From NCBI RefSeq assembly GCF_029633865.1, contig NC_079224.1, positions 17,236,626 to 17,300,625 of the forward strand: a DNA stretch of 64,000 bases, read 5' to 3'. The translations under genes were made by a program, and so were the position numbers. Positions 1 to 10,573 of the stretch are shown piece by piece. The first letter of the stretch is position 1; every line of letters starts with the position of its first letter. The stretch is from Lampris incognitus (taxonomy: Eukaryota > Chordata > Actinopteri > Lampriformes > Lampridae). Below the pieces are notes generated by a model. It did not search any database and had not been told where the DNA came from. It worked only from the letters and a program-made list of their open reading frames with translations.

Positions 1-56
1 CCCCCCCCCCCGTCTCACTCTCACTCGCTCACACACACACACCACCACCACCATAG
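1..56. repeat. Simple repeat cluster (poly-C, CT, CA, CCA)
   Basis: A run of C is followed by short CT, CA and CCA units. No gene signal. Confidence 0.9.
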
Positions 57-61
57 GTGGG

Positions 62-195
62 TTTAGTAAGTAATTTTAGTAATTTATTTGTATAACACCT
101 TTCACAGATATACAATCACAAAGTGCTTCACAGCATAAAATATAACAAATAAAATAGAAATATCAAAGTAACAGACAAAGTTTACACAGATTAGT
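62..195 (-). mobile_element. LINE 3'-end-like fragment
   Basis: The stretch TTTATTTGTATAACACCTTT followed by a phrase about TTCACAGAT and AAAGTGCTTCACA is the reverse of the generic fish LINE/SINE 3' end (…GTGCTATACAAATAAA). It is A-rich downstream. Family assignment is from memory and the element cannot be classed further. Confidence 0.4.
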
Positions 196-1247
196 TATTG
201 TAAAGGTCAGTACATCAAAGATTGGCTACACTTCAGAACCACGGAGCGCGGACGCACCACGGATAGAGCTCGGAAACCTAAACAGACGGTCTCTAAATCA
301 AATCAGTCGACAAGGCAATATAGCTAATAGCCTTGTCATTCGACAGTAACAGGGGAGCACACATCAGACTCAAAACCTGGTAGATTGCATGGTTTGGCAC
401 GCACGCAGCACACATTGCAGCTTTCCTTTTTTTCCTTGCTCTCCTTCCTCTTTTTACATCCACTTTTATGTGTGTAACTCATGCTTGCTTGCTTGATTTT
501 ATTTTTCTAACGTTACTTAGGTAGGCTAGATAGGTTAATGATATTGCGCGTGCTAAACAAGCTATCATCACATGCTTAAAACAGACACGTAACATTGGAC
601 TAGGACAATGCATGCAGAAATATTGACAGGCCCCCCCTAGTGACAGGCCCTGGTGCCACTGCACCGGCTGCACCATCTATATTTACCCCAGTGGGCAAAG
701 GGTTGGCAGGAGCTTTTGGCAGGGTGGCACGGAGAGGACTGTGTGACACCCCCCCGCCGGAGGTTTTTTTTTTTTTATCTCAATAACTGATAATTCCTGA
801 TTCACTACAGTGAGGCCTTGATGAGGGGGTTGCAATTCAAGTTAAAGGCTGTATTGAAAATTAGACTTGTTTTGAACAGAATCACATGAAAATCAAGTGA
901 GCTATTGAAAATTAAAGTGGGATATTGTGATAATTAAGGATATACTACCATGAGGCCTTAGGGTGTCCATACCATGCCCAAGCACGTTTGACCCCCAAAG
1001 TCCAGTTCATTTGACTAGTGTGATCGCTCTGTACCGTTCAGCGTAACATGCCCTGGTCTGCTTGAAAAGGTGGGCTCGGGCACAGTTCAGTTGGATTTGG
1101 CCATGGTATGCATTTAGTGTGATTGCTAGATGTGCCCGAGCACTGAACTCGAACGCATGACATCAATTATGCAACTGTAACATTTCCTATGTGTGTAGCA
1201 TGATTTACTGAAAATTGCTGCGTTGCATAATTGATAAATCTACAGTC
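196..1247. other. No gene or clear repeat seen
   Basis: About 1 kb with stops in all frames and no recognised domain. There are short homopolymers (C run and T run near 750-775). I see nothing to annotate. Confidence 0.5.
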
Positions 1248-1540
1248 AAGTCAATTTTATCTGTATAGCCCAATATTGCATATTAAAAATTTGCCTCAGT
1301 GGGTTTTACAGCAACACAACATCCTTAGACCCTCACATCAGATAAGGAACAACTCCCTAAAAGAAACCCTTTAACAGGGAGAAAAATAGGAAGAAACCAC
1401 AGGGCGAGCAACAGAAGAGGGATCTCTCTCCCAAGACAGACAATGTGCAATGGATGTTGTGTTTACACAATTTACAGAATACTACATTGAAAGAGGATAA
1501 CAAAATTATAATGGAATTATAAGCTATATGAAGAATATGA
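1248..1540 (-). mobile_element. LINE 3' tail, family 'TTGACTTGAC' (copy 1)
   Basis: Begins with AGTCAAGTCAATTTTATCTG and continues with phrases about CTCAGTGGG, TCTTAGACCCTCACATC, AACAGGGAGAAAAATAGGAA and GGGATCTCTCTCCCAAGAC. The same sequence occurs on the + strand at 9960-10325, 30420-30752 and 45160-45532. Each sense copy ends in a short TTGACTTGAC tail, as fish L2/Rex-type LINE 3' ends do. It carries no coding sequence. It abuts a SINE fragment at 1545. Confidence 0.75.
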
Positions 1541-1544
1541 TGAG

Positions 1545-1778
1545 GGGGAAACCCAGTTTCCTCCAGGTGCTCCGGTTTCCTCCCACAGTCCAAAGACATG
1601 TAGGTCAAGTGAATCGGCCATACTAAATTGTCCCTAGGTGTGAACGTGTCGGCCCTGTGATGGACTGGCGGCCAGTCCAGGGTGTCTCTTCGCCTGCCGC
1701 CCAATGACTGCTGGGATAGGGTCCAAGATCCCGCGACCCTGAGAGCAGCATAAGTGGTTCAGATGATGGATGAATGGA
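1545..1778 (+). mobile_element. DANA/mermaid-like SINE, 3' two thirds
   Basis: Contains the shared body CTCCGGTTTCCTCCCACAGT, CCAAAGACATGTAGGTCA, TAAATTGTCCCTAGG, CCAGGGTGTCTC and ATGACTGCTGGGATAGG, and ends in a GGAT-type tail. The tRNA-like head seen in the full copies (31706-32135, 41798-42216, 42244-42622) is missing, so this copy is 5'-truncated. Confidence 0.8.
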
Positions 1779-1794
1779 TGGATGAGGAGGAGGG

Positions 1795-2600
1795 TGCCAA
1801 GAAGTGTCCAGATGGCACTGGAGTATTTTTCCTTTACCACTAAGACTCCAATTTGATCAAGTAACATAACAATCGACAACTCTGTGATTTCGCAAAGTGT
1901 GGCAGCCAAAAATCTTGGTGTTACATTTGAGCCCAGCCTTTCTTTTGATAACCACATTAAAGAAATCACCAAGACTGCCTTTTTTCACTGATGTGACATA
2001 GCTAAAATTCAGTCTTTCCTGTCCATGGTTGATGCAGAGACTCTAATACATGCATTTCTTTCATCCAGACTTAATTATTGTAATGTTCTGTTGTCAGGGT
2101 TTCCACATGCTAGTATTAAAAGTCTTCAGATGGTTCAAAATGCTGCAGCTAGAATCCTAACTAAAACTAGAAAATTTGACCATATTACACCAATTCTTGC
2201 CTCCCTTCATTGGCTTCCTATCCATGTTAGACTTCAAGGTGGTTCTGCTGACTCATAAAATCCTAAATGGGCTTGCCCCATCTTACCTGTCTGATCTCCT
2301 TAAACCGTACATTCCATCTCGAGCTCTTCACTCTCAAAATACAGGCCTCCTGTGTGTACCCAAAGTTAAAAAGAAGTTAGCTGGTGACAGGGCCTTTTCC
2401 TATTGGGCCCCGTTCTTGTGGAATAACCTGCCTGCTGCCATCCGACAATCAGAGTCTGTTGAGTCCTTTAAATTCAAACTTAAATCTCATCTTTTTGCCT
2501 TAACCTACAATTAGGTGCCTTTAAATTGAGTAATTCACAACCTGTACTGCATGGCAGGTCAGTTTCTGTCTCAATGAATTTACCAAGCACTGTTCTGTCG
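1795..2600 (+). pseudogene. L2-clade LINE reverse transcriptase, C-terminal part, frameshifted
   Basis: Translation from about 1890 gives the region just after the RT catalytic core: NLGVTFEPSLSFDNHI, then SRLNYCNVLLSG, QNAAARILTKTRK and LHWLPI. It continues, after a frame change near 2235, as KILNGLAPSYLSDLL, DRAFSYWAPFLWNNLPAAIR and FKFKLKSHLF. These are the thumb and C-terminal blocks shared by L2/CR1-type LINEs. There is a stop near 1990 (…FFH then TGA) and the frameshift near 2235, so the piece is dead. The catalytic core and the endonuclease are absent (5' truncation). About 80 bases of 3' UTR follow before the RTE element at 2651. Confidence 0.8.
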
Positions 2601-2766
2601 ACAAGATTATAGGCTATAGATTATTGACTATTAATAATCTAGATTATTGACCCAGCCACTGAGGATGCACAAGCCAGTGCATTTTTAGTGCCGGTCCCAA
2701 GCCCGGACAAACGGGGAGGGTTGCGTCAGGAAGGGCATCCAGCGTAAAATCTTTGCCAAATCAAAT

Positions 2767-3630
2767 ATGTGGATCATAAATAAGATTTCCATACCGGATC
2801 GGTCAAGGCCCAGGTTACCAACGACTGCCACCGGTACTGTTAACCAGCAGGGTGCTAGTGGAAACTATGCTACTGTTGGGCAAAGGAGAAGGAGAAGGGG
2901 AAGGCATGTCCAGAGGCAGCTAGAGAGGAGGAAGGGTAGGTGTGTGGAGGTGAGAGTCGGAACTTTGAATGTTGGCACTATAACTGGTAAAGGGAGAGAG
3001 CTGGCTGATATGATGGAAAGAAGAAAGGTAGGCATACTGTGTGCGCAAGAGACCAGGTGGAAGGGGAGTAAGGGCAGGAGTATCGGAGGTGGGTTCAAAC
3101 TCTTCTACCATCGTGCGAATGGGAGGAGAAATGGGTAGGGGTAATTCTGAAGGAAGAGTATGTCAAGAGTGTGCTGGAGGTGAAGAGAGTGTCAGACAGA
3201 GTGATGAGTATAAAGCTGGAAACTGAAGGTGTATTGCTGAATGTTATCAGCGCATATGCCCCGCAAGTTGGGTGTGAGATGGACGAGAAAGAAGAATTCT
3301 GGAGTGAGTTGGACGACGTGGTGGAGAGGGTACCCAAGGAGGAGAGAGTGGTGATTGGAGCGGACTTCAATGGACATGTTGGTGAAGGGAACAGGTGATA
3401 AGGAGGTGAAGGGAAGGTACGGAGTCAAGGAGAGAAATTTGGAAGGACAGATGTTGGTCGATTTTGCAAAAAGGATGGAAATGGCTGTGGTGAATACATA
3501 TTTCAGGAAGAGGGAGGAACACAGGGTGACGTACAAGAGTGGAGGAAAGTGCACACAGGTGGACTATATCTTATGTAGAAGGCGCGATCTAAAAGGCAAT
3601 CACTGCAGAAATAGTGAGGGAGACAGCTAG
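2767..3630 (+). pseudogene. RTE endonuclease domain, broken
   Basis: AP-endonuclease (EEP) motifs occur in order: GTLNVGTITGKGRELADMM, CAQETRWKG (catalytic Glu), VISAYAPQVG, VVIGADFNGHVGEG (Asp/Asn pair) and KCTQVDYILCRRRDL. The frame changes near 3110-3170 and near 3395, so no single reading frame survives. In RTE elements this domain nicks target DNA to prime reverse transcription. A first ATG at 2767 precedes a basic stretch (RRRRGRHVQRQLERR), but the true start is uncertain. Confidence 0.8.
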
Positions 3631-5530
3631 GAAGGTACTTCGTGTGTCATCAGGACAGAGGAAGGAAGACAAGGAGACTTCGTGGTGGAATGAGGAAGTA
3701 AAGCAAATTATACAGAGGAAGACGTTGGCAAAGAAGAAGTGGGATAGTCAGAGAGATGAAGAAAGTAGACAGGAGTACAAGGAGATCCAGCGTAAAGCAA
3801 AGAGAGAGGTGGCAAAGGCAAAGGCATATGGTGAGTTGTATGACAGGTTAGACACTAAGGAAGGAGAATAGGACTTGTACCAATTGGCTAGACAGAGGGA
3901 CCGAGCTGCGAAGGATGTGCAGCAAGTTAGGGCGATCAAAGATAGAGATGGAAATGTGCTGACAAGCGAGGTGAGTGTGCTGAGAAGGTGGAAGGTGTAC
4001 TTTGAGGGGCTGATGAATGAAGAAAATGAGAGAGAGAGAAGGTTGGATGATGTAGGGATAATGAATCAGGAAGTTCAGCGGATTAGCAAGGAGGAAATGA
4101 GGGCAGCTATGAAGAGGATGAAGAGTGGAAAGGCAGTTAGTCCTGATGACATACCTGTGGAGGCATGGAGATGTTTAGGAGAGATGGCAGTGGGGTTTTT
4201 AACTAGATTGTTTAACCCAATCTTAGAAAGTGAGAGGATGCCTGAGGAGTGGAGAAGAAGCATACTAGTACCGATTTTCAAGAACAAGGGCGATGTGCAG
4301 AACTGTAACAACTACAGAGGCACAAAGTTGATCAGTCACAGCATGAAGATATGGGAAAGAGTAATAGAAGCTAGGTTAAGAGGAGAGGTGATGATTAGCG
4401 AGCAGCAGTATGGTTTCATGCCACGAAAGAGCACCACAGATGCAATGTTTGCTTTGAGAATGTTGATTGAGAAGTATAGAGAAGGCCAGAGAGAGTTGCA
4501 TTGTGTCTTTGTAGATTTAGAGTAAGCATACGACATGGTGCCGAGAGAGGAGGTGTGGTATTGTATGAGGACGTCGGGAGTGGCATAGAAGGATGTAGGA
4601 GTGGTGCAGGATATGTATGAGGGAAGTGTGACAATGGTGAGGTGTGCGGTTGGTATGATAGATGGGTTCAAGGTGGAGGTAGATTACATCAAGGATTGGC
4701 TCTGAGCTCTTTCTTGTTTGCAATGGTGATGGACAGGTTGACGGACAAGATCAGGCAGGAGTCTCCATGGACGATGATGTTCACGGATGACATTGTGATC
4801 TGTAGCAAGAGTAGGGTGCAGGTTGCGGAGAGCCTGGAGAGGTGGAGGTATGTACTGGAGAGAAGAGGAATGAAAGCTAGAGGAGCAAGACAGAATACCT
4901 ATGTGTGAATGAGAGGGAAGACAGTGGAATGGTGAGGATGCAAGAAGTGGAGGTGACGAAGGCATATGAGTTTAAATACTTGGGGTCTACTGTCCAAAGT
5001 AACGGGGAGTGCAGTAGAGAGGTGAAGAAGAGAGTGTAGGCAGGGTGGAGTGGGTGGAGAAGAGGGTCAGGATTGATTTGCGACAGAAGGGTACCAGCAA
5101 GAGTTAAAGGGAAGGTTTACAAGATGGTAGTGAGACCAGCTATGTTATATGGTTTGGAGACATTGGCACTGACGAAAAGACAGGAGGCAGAGCTGGAGGT
5201 GGCAGAATTGAAGATGCCAAGATTTTCACTGGGAGTAACGAAGAAGGACAGGATTAGGAACAATTATAGTAGAGGGACAGTTCAAGTTGGATGGTTTGGA
5301 GACAAAGCAAGAGAGGCAAGATTGAGATGACATGTGTTGAGGAGAGATGCTGGGTATATTGGGAGAAGGATACTGAATATGGAGCTGCCAGGAAAGAGGA
5401 AAATAGGAAGGCCAAAGAGGAGGTTTATGGATGTCGTGAGGGAAGACATGCAGGTGGCTGGTGTGACATAGGAAGACGCAGAGGACAGGAAGAAATGGAA
5501 ACGGATGATCTGCTGTGGCGACCCCTAACA
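3631..5530 (+). pseudogene. RTE reverse transcriptase, broken
   Basis: Linker and RT blocks: RDRAAKDVQQVRAIKD, AVSPDDIPVEAW, ILVPIFKNKGDVQNC, NNYRGTKLISHSMKIW, EQQYGFMPRKSTTDAMF and CVFVDLE. A TAA stop then sits inside catalytic motif A, just before AYDMVP. Motif C reads FTDDIVICSKS. The distal part has YLGST and GLETLALTKRQEAELEVAEL. Multiple stops and shifts (near 4525, 4570, 4705, 4905, 5040, 5330) show it is not functional. The 3' end reads PKRRFMDVV before the ACCCCTAAC tail. Confidence 0.85.
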
Positions 5531-5628
5531 GGAGAAGCAGAAAGTAGTAGTAGTAGTAGTATGATTAGTAGTGTGTGTAATTAAATTTCGGACTTCTCAC
5601 CTGGCATGTCTCCTTTGGGGCACATTGA

Positions 5629-5632
<4 letters not shown>

Positions 5633-5685
<53 letters not shown>

Positions 5686-5690
5686 GTATA
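5633..5690. repeat. (TA)n then (CA)n microsatellite
   Basis: About 45 bases of alternating TA followed by a short CA run. Reading frames crossing it (runs of Ile-Tyr) are artefacts. Confidence 0.95.
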
Positions 5691-6135
5691 TGACTGGTAG
5701 TGTGGTGTGGATGCGGTTTGTAGCAGTTGGCTCGGGGGGACTCCGTAGCTGCTTGGGGGTTTGCCAGATACTGGTTGCCTTCACAGGGTATGGGTTTAGT
5801 GTTTAAAGAGCCCAAACGCAGCAGTGCCTGAAGACTAGGGGAGAGTTGCATAGCTTCATGGTTAGGCAGTTAGAGGGGGCGTTCTGGAATTTGTTTTGCA
5901 CACGTTTTCCACGTTTGTCTGTCCTTGTGTAAATTTGCATAGTTTCGTCCAGCATGGAAGATATTGATTGATGAGTTTGTCTGTATTCCTTGGAGTGGAT
6001 AGAGCGGTGCATTAATATGGACCAATCGCTTAAAATAGCAGATTATTATTCTTTGGATGTTGGTGATAGAAGGCAAAGTAGAGACACTGTTAGGGCCTCA
6101 GTGAAGTCCCAGTTGGATTGGAAGGTCTTGTTAAG
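5691..6135. other. No feature recognised
   Basis: Short sequence between two RTE pieces. No conserved domain, tRNA-like or repeat body recognised. Confidence 0.4.
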
Positions 6136-6478
6136 TAAGGCAGAGAAGAGGCCTGGTCTGATGTTAAGATTCTCATTGGAGTGATGAAGGAGGACAGGAT
6201 TAGGAACGATTATATTAGAGGGACAGCTCAGGTTGGATGGTTTGGAGACAAAGCAAGAGAATCAAGTTTGAGATGGTTTGGACACATGTTGAGGAGAGTT
6301 GGTGGGTATATTGAGAGAAGGATGCTGAATATGGCGCTGCCAGGGAAGAGGAAAAGAAAACCGCCAAAGAGGAGGTTTACGGCTGTGGTGAGGGAGGACA
6401 TGCAGGTGGCTGGTGTGACAGAGGAACATGCAGAGGAAAGGAAGAAATGGAAACGGATGATCTGCTTCAGCGACCCCC
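6136..6478 (+). mobile_element. RTE 3' fragment
   Basis: Encodes the RTE C terminus: MKEDRIRNDYIRGTAQVGWF, GDKARESSLRWFGHMLRR, MLNMALPGKRKRKPPKRRF, then EERKKWKRMICFSD. It is in one frame and matches 5205-5520. It ends at GCGACCCCCCC, where it is fused to an L2 fragment. Confidence 0.85.
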
Positions 6479-6530
6479 CCTTAATTGGCTTCCTATTCAC
6501 GTTAGATCAGACTTCAAGGTGCTTCTGTTA
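6479..6530 (+). mobile_element. Short L2 fragment joined to the RTE end
   Basis: The bases after the RTE break read AATTGGCTTCCTATTCACGT, the same as the LHWLPIHVR block at 2208-2232, followed by CTTCAAGGTGCTTCTGTT. This is a chimeric joint of two LINE families. Confidence 0.65.
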
Positions 6531-7924
6531 GGTGACTAACCCTTTAACACTCTTTTTTCACAGGAGAAACACCAATCAAGATCAACTTGAACAATCAGAA
6601 TACACCAAAACAAAAATAAAGAAAGTAACCCTTTAAATCTTTGGATAGTCCTTGTGGTTCAAGTTCAAATGAATAATCAGTTCTGTAATCTCAGTCCAGT
6701 TTCCTCACTGAGAATGAGAAATCCAAAGTTCCACAATCCTACCAGAAAGATGGAACAACGGTCTGTTCAGGTAGGTCAAACCATGTGGAGGTGGTGTAGA
6801 TGAGGTGATCCAGATGTCCTTTCAATAGGTAAGAGTTCCTTGGGTGGGGCTCGCCATCTAGTGTCCGTGTGTGCGCCGTCCTCACGTGCACACACAGAAG
6901 AAGAATCCGTCGTCGTCGTAGTCCTGAGAAGACTTTCCCGGAGGGGGAAAAACCTGGCCTGCATAACAGGCCATGCACAAAACAGTCCCCTCATCAACAG
7001 TCCATAGCCAACAAATCAAAATAAACAATATTTCACCTCACAACGGAAATACATTTGCACTTTGTCCTTATAATGGTTCTGCTTGTGACGTTAGCTAGCT
7101 TGCTGTACTTTTACAGACTAGCACAGTTAGCTACTTTCACAGGCTAGCACATGCAATGAAATTCGACAAACTATAACAAAACTCACCAAAACCGTTGTGT
7201 GGCTGTTCCACAGGCACAACTTCGGTTTTATAAGTATTTATCTTCACTTTTCAGATGTTTCTGAGAGATTTTCATCGAATGTTCAGCAGATATCGTTTCT
7301 GTTTGCTCTCGGTCGTAGCTAGTCTGCTCTGGGTTTTACTGAGCAGGGCTGGTGCAGCTAGCTCGTTCTGGGGACTGAGCTGGGCGCACGCTGCACAGGG
7401 CATCTTAAAGGGGCAGTGAGAGTTGGATTAAAAGGGATTGTAAAAACATTTTTAACTTCACATGAAATTAATATAAACCAAATGGTATGGATTTCAGTTG
7501 TTTTTAGGTACAATATATATTACTATCAATTAATAGTATCAATTGTTATTTATTTATTACTCTATGGCTATTTATTATATAATCTCAACCCTGGGTTGCA
7601 CAAGGGATTGCCCGACCGTGGAATAGTTGCCTCACTGAGATAGGTCTGCACTTGACTTTGTGCACTTGTGGTTATCCCAGAATCAGGTCATACCATGCTT
7701 TCCTCTAGGATCTTTTTTTTTAACAATGGCTAAGAAACTTTATTCGCTTCAGTTCCAAGACTTAAAAGTTGCCAATCACAAGTCAAATTTCAAACTATAC
7801 CAGTTATCTCCCAATTTCTTGTTTAACTTGGAACGGCCAAGTCTTAACAACAGCTTTGGCCATCCGGTTAAGAGAGGTGATGCTGGCCAGTGGGAACACA
7901 GATCCATTACACTGATGCTGTTCC
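6531..7924. other. No gene recognised
   Basis: About 1.4 kb without a convincing coding segment. The part at 7080-7420 has repeated GCTAGC/TAGCTA words and GAGCTGGGCGCACGCTGC and could be the edge of an unidentified repeat. The interval may include the 3' part of the hAT element at 7925-9635, but no terminal inverted repeat was found. Confidence 0.4.
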
Positions 7925-8113
7925 TCCAGGATTTCATCAAACACGCTGCCAAGGCTGCTGGTGGTCGTGGCTGCAGCCTCCATCCATGGAGTCTGGTCTG
8001 CTGGCTCAGAGGCTGTAGTTTCAGGTGTAGTCGTCAACATGTCCTCCATCTTCCCTACCTCTGTCATTGATGCTTCCTTTCCAAGTCTCAAAGTGTCTGC
8101 ATTTGTGAAGTAC

Positions 8114-8255
8114 CTGGTATGATAAAATATATCAAATATTAATAGTCAAATAATTTCTTTAATGTCAACTCATTTTATACTTGATATGTGATTTGTGAAA
8201 ATAATGAAATGGTAGTAGAAATTCCATACAGATGTGTGAAGAATTTGTTACTCAT

Positions 8256-8308
<53 letters not shown>

Positions 8309-8342
8309 TTGAATCAGATTACGCTAACATAAAATCCCGTAC
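8114..8342 (-). other. Intron of the hAT transposase
   Basis: On the minus strand GACAG|GTACGG (donor) and ATACCAG|GTACTTC (acceptor) bracket 229 bases. Joining them gives Arg-Tyr-Phe in frame, the usual hAT wording after DPRYKD. The intron carries a CA microsatellite. Confidence 0.7.
8265..8304. repeat. (CA)n microsatellite
   Basis: CT units then about 19 CA units, inside the hAT intron. Confidence 0.95.
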
Positions 8343-9494
8343 CTGTCTTTGTAACGTGGATCAAGCAGAGTTGCAACCAAGCATAATGGCTCCGATTCCA
8401 CGTCGTTAAAATGTCTGTTGACTGCATCAAGGAGGGTACTTTTGAAGTGGCCTACTATTTTTCTCCCATTGGCCGGTGCGTCACTTACACTGCGCTGTGA
8501 CAACAGTCCCTCATGCACAGTTAGCTGCAGCGTGTGCGCGAAGCATCCTAAACTCTCCATGCCAAGTTGATCCATAGCCTTCTTCATATTTTGCGCATTA
8601 TCCCTTAAAACTACATGCACTTGGTTTTTATTAATCTTCCATTCACGCAAAATTTCCTTAATGGCTGCCATAATGGACTCCCGTGTGTGTGAGCCACGAA
8701 ATTTTGGGGGATGCAACACCTCTTTTTTTAAAGGTAAAATCCGAGTCTATCCAATGCGCGTTCAGACTCAACAAGGACACTGGACTTACGTCTGAGCTCC
8801 AGATGTCTATTGTGAAACTAACCGCCCCTACTACATTCTCCAAGAGTTTGGAGAAAACTTGCAAACTTTGTTGTGCACATGAGGGATGGCCTTTTCCATT
8901 ACATAAAAGCAAAGTGTAGCGAGGCTCGAGGTGCTCAATTAAGCATCAAAACCCCACATTTTCTACCACCGAAAGGGGTTGGTTGTCCAGGATAATAAAC
9001 TCAGCGAGTTTCTCCGTTATCGATTTCACCTTGTTGCTGTCTGGGGGCAGTTTGTTTCGCCTTTTTATTGACTCCATCAATGTCTGCTGTTGGGGGGTTT
9101 TGCTTTTCTTTGCAGCCATGGCATGCAGTAATTCCTGGTGCCGTTCGGTGTGGTGTTTTTCCAAACGCTTAATGAAGTTTGTGGCGTTAACCCGACCAAC
9201 AGCACTGCCACCCCTCGAAACATTTGCACTGCAAATTTTGCATTCGGCTGTTGAATTTTTTTCTTCCTCTGAAATACTTAAAACACCACTTACACGACTA
9301 TTCCACAGGCAGTTAACGTTCATAGACACGTGACTAACTCGACTACTGTTGTTTCGCTCGACACGCAGCACTGCTTAACCGGAAGTGCGTGGCACCAGAA
9401 GTGCTAATATGAAGAAGCCAGCGAGAACATGCAGAAGAAAAAGACGAAGCTGATGAAGAAGGAGAAATAATATATAAGCATTTAAGTGACGGTT

Positions 9495-9633
9495 TAAGCT
9501 AGATTTCCCCTTGGACTGTATCGGATAGATACCGGATCATATACTTTTTCTCCCCTCTGATATCCAATCCAGCATTCTGGGCCAATATCGACCGATACCG
9601 ATGCAGTGGATCGGATTGGGATATCCCTAGTGC
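9495..9633 (-). mobile_element. hAT terminal region (5' end of the ZBED element)
   Basis: Lies upstream of the transposase start. Contains repeated ATCGG/CCGAT words (TATCGGATAGATACCGGATC, CCAATATCGACCGATACCGA) and ends at GGGATATCCCTAGTG. Such words are typical of fish hAT ends. The exact border is inferred. Confidence 0.5.
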
Positions 9634-9639
9634 ACGTGC

Positions 9640-10325
9640 AGTCTGTCCTCCCAGGTCTCCATAGTGATGGTGGTCCCCACCTGGACACTGCTTGGCATCC
9701 CCCTTATCACATTTTCTTTTTATATATCTTATAAATCTATATATTGTTATTATCCTGTTTCAATGTTATGTCCTTTTCTCAGCCAGACTTGTGACTAATG
9801 TGTTTGTTTTGTTTTGTCATCTACGTGGTGATGTTATATTATATATCTTATAAATCTATATATTTTTATTATACTGTTTCAATGTTATATTCTTCTCTCA
9901 CCCAGACTTGTGACTAATGTGTTTTGTTTTGTTTTTTCATCTACATGGTGATGGTGGTCGCGTGACTCGGGTCCTGGGCTGTTCCAGTGGCATCTGGACA
10001 CTACTTGGCATCCTCCTCATCACATTCTTCATACATTTTATAATTCCATTATTCTGCTTTCCTCTTGCAATGTTGTAGTCTGTAAATTGCGTAAACACAA
10101 CATCTATTGCATGTTGTCTGTCTTGGGAGAGAGATCCCTCCTCTGTTGCTCTTCCTGAGGTTTCTTCCCATTTTTTCTCCCTGTTAAAGGTTTTTTTTTT
10201 TTTAGGGAGTTGTTCCTTATCTGATGTGAGGGTCTAAGGACAGGATGTCGTGTTGCTGTAAAGCCCACTGAGGCAAAGTTGTAATTTGTGACATTGGGCT
10301 ACACAAATAGAATTGACTTGACTTG
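9640..10325 (+). mobile_element. LINE 3' region, family 'TTGACTTGAC' (copy 2)
   Basis: Non-coding 3' region ending in GACATTGGGCTACACAAATA and TTGACTTGACTTGAC. It contains a tandem duplication of about 120 bases (from about 9719 and about 9838; both units carry TATCTTATAAATCTATATAT and CAGACTTGTGACTAATGTG). The remainder matches copies at 1248 (reverse), 30420 and 45160. Confidence 0.75.
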
Positions 10326-10335
10326 ACAAACTCTG

Positions 10336-10343
10336 TGTGCGTG

Positions 10344-10376
<33 letters not shown>

Positions 10377-10377
10377 T
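10336..10377. repeat. (GT)n microsatellite
   Basis: Imperfect then perfect GT run directly after the LINE tail. Confidence 0.95.
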
Positions 10378-10573
10378 TGTCCAGATGTCTCAAAGAAGTC
10401 CTTGCTGTTGGTATAGTTGTTGTAGAATTAGTAACGTTAAGAAGTTCAGATTAGTCTTTTTGTTTTTGCAAACTTACATCTCTGGGGATAAAAATGCTTC
10501 GCCAGTTGTTTCTAACTGAGTTAATATAAATGAAAACTGGCTTGTGGGAATTTAACAGATGAGACATGCATAC

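Larger units (their letters stand above)
2651..5566 (+). mobile_element. RTE-clade non-LTR retrotransposon, copy 1 (near full length)
   Basis: Starts at AGCCACTGAGGATGCACAAG, the same 5' border as the minus-strand copy at 24438, which suggests a true 5' end. It ends in CTGTGGCGACCCCTAACAGG followed by GAAAGTAGTAGTAGTAG. The body encodes an AP-type endonuclease followed by a reverse transcriptase in the RTE order. No clean target-site duplication was found for this copy. Confidence 0.85.
7925..9371 (-). pseudogene. ZBED-type hAT transposase, two exons, decayed
   Basis: The N terminus has a BED zinc finger: AECKICSANVSRGG (C-x2-C) and NFIKRLEKHHTERH (H-x4-H). It is followed by KLAEFIILDNQPLSVVENVG, then an in-frame TGA at the place where hAT proteins usually have Arg, then IEHLEPRYTLL, FTIDIWSSDVSPVSLLSLNA (RNase-H-like fold start), a frame change near 8730, ILREWKINKNQVHVVLRDNA, NMKKAMDQLGMESLGCFAHT, QLTVHEGLLSQRSV, and LLDAVNRHFNDVESEPL with ATLLDPRYKDR. 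About 100 residues usually found between the last two blocks appear to be missing. A splice pair (donor at 8342, acceptor at 8114) restores DPRYKDR-YFTNADTLR. The C-terminal dimerisation region is not visible. Transposition enzyme remnant. Confidence 0.8.
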
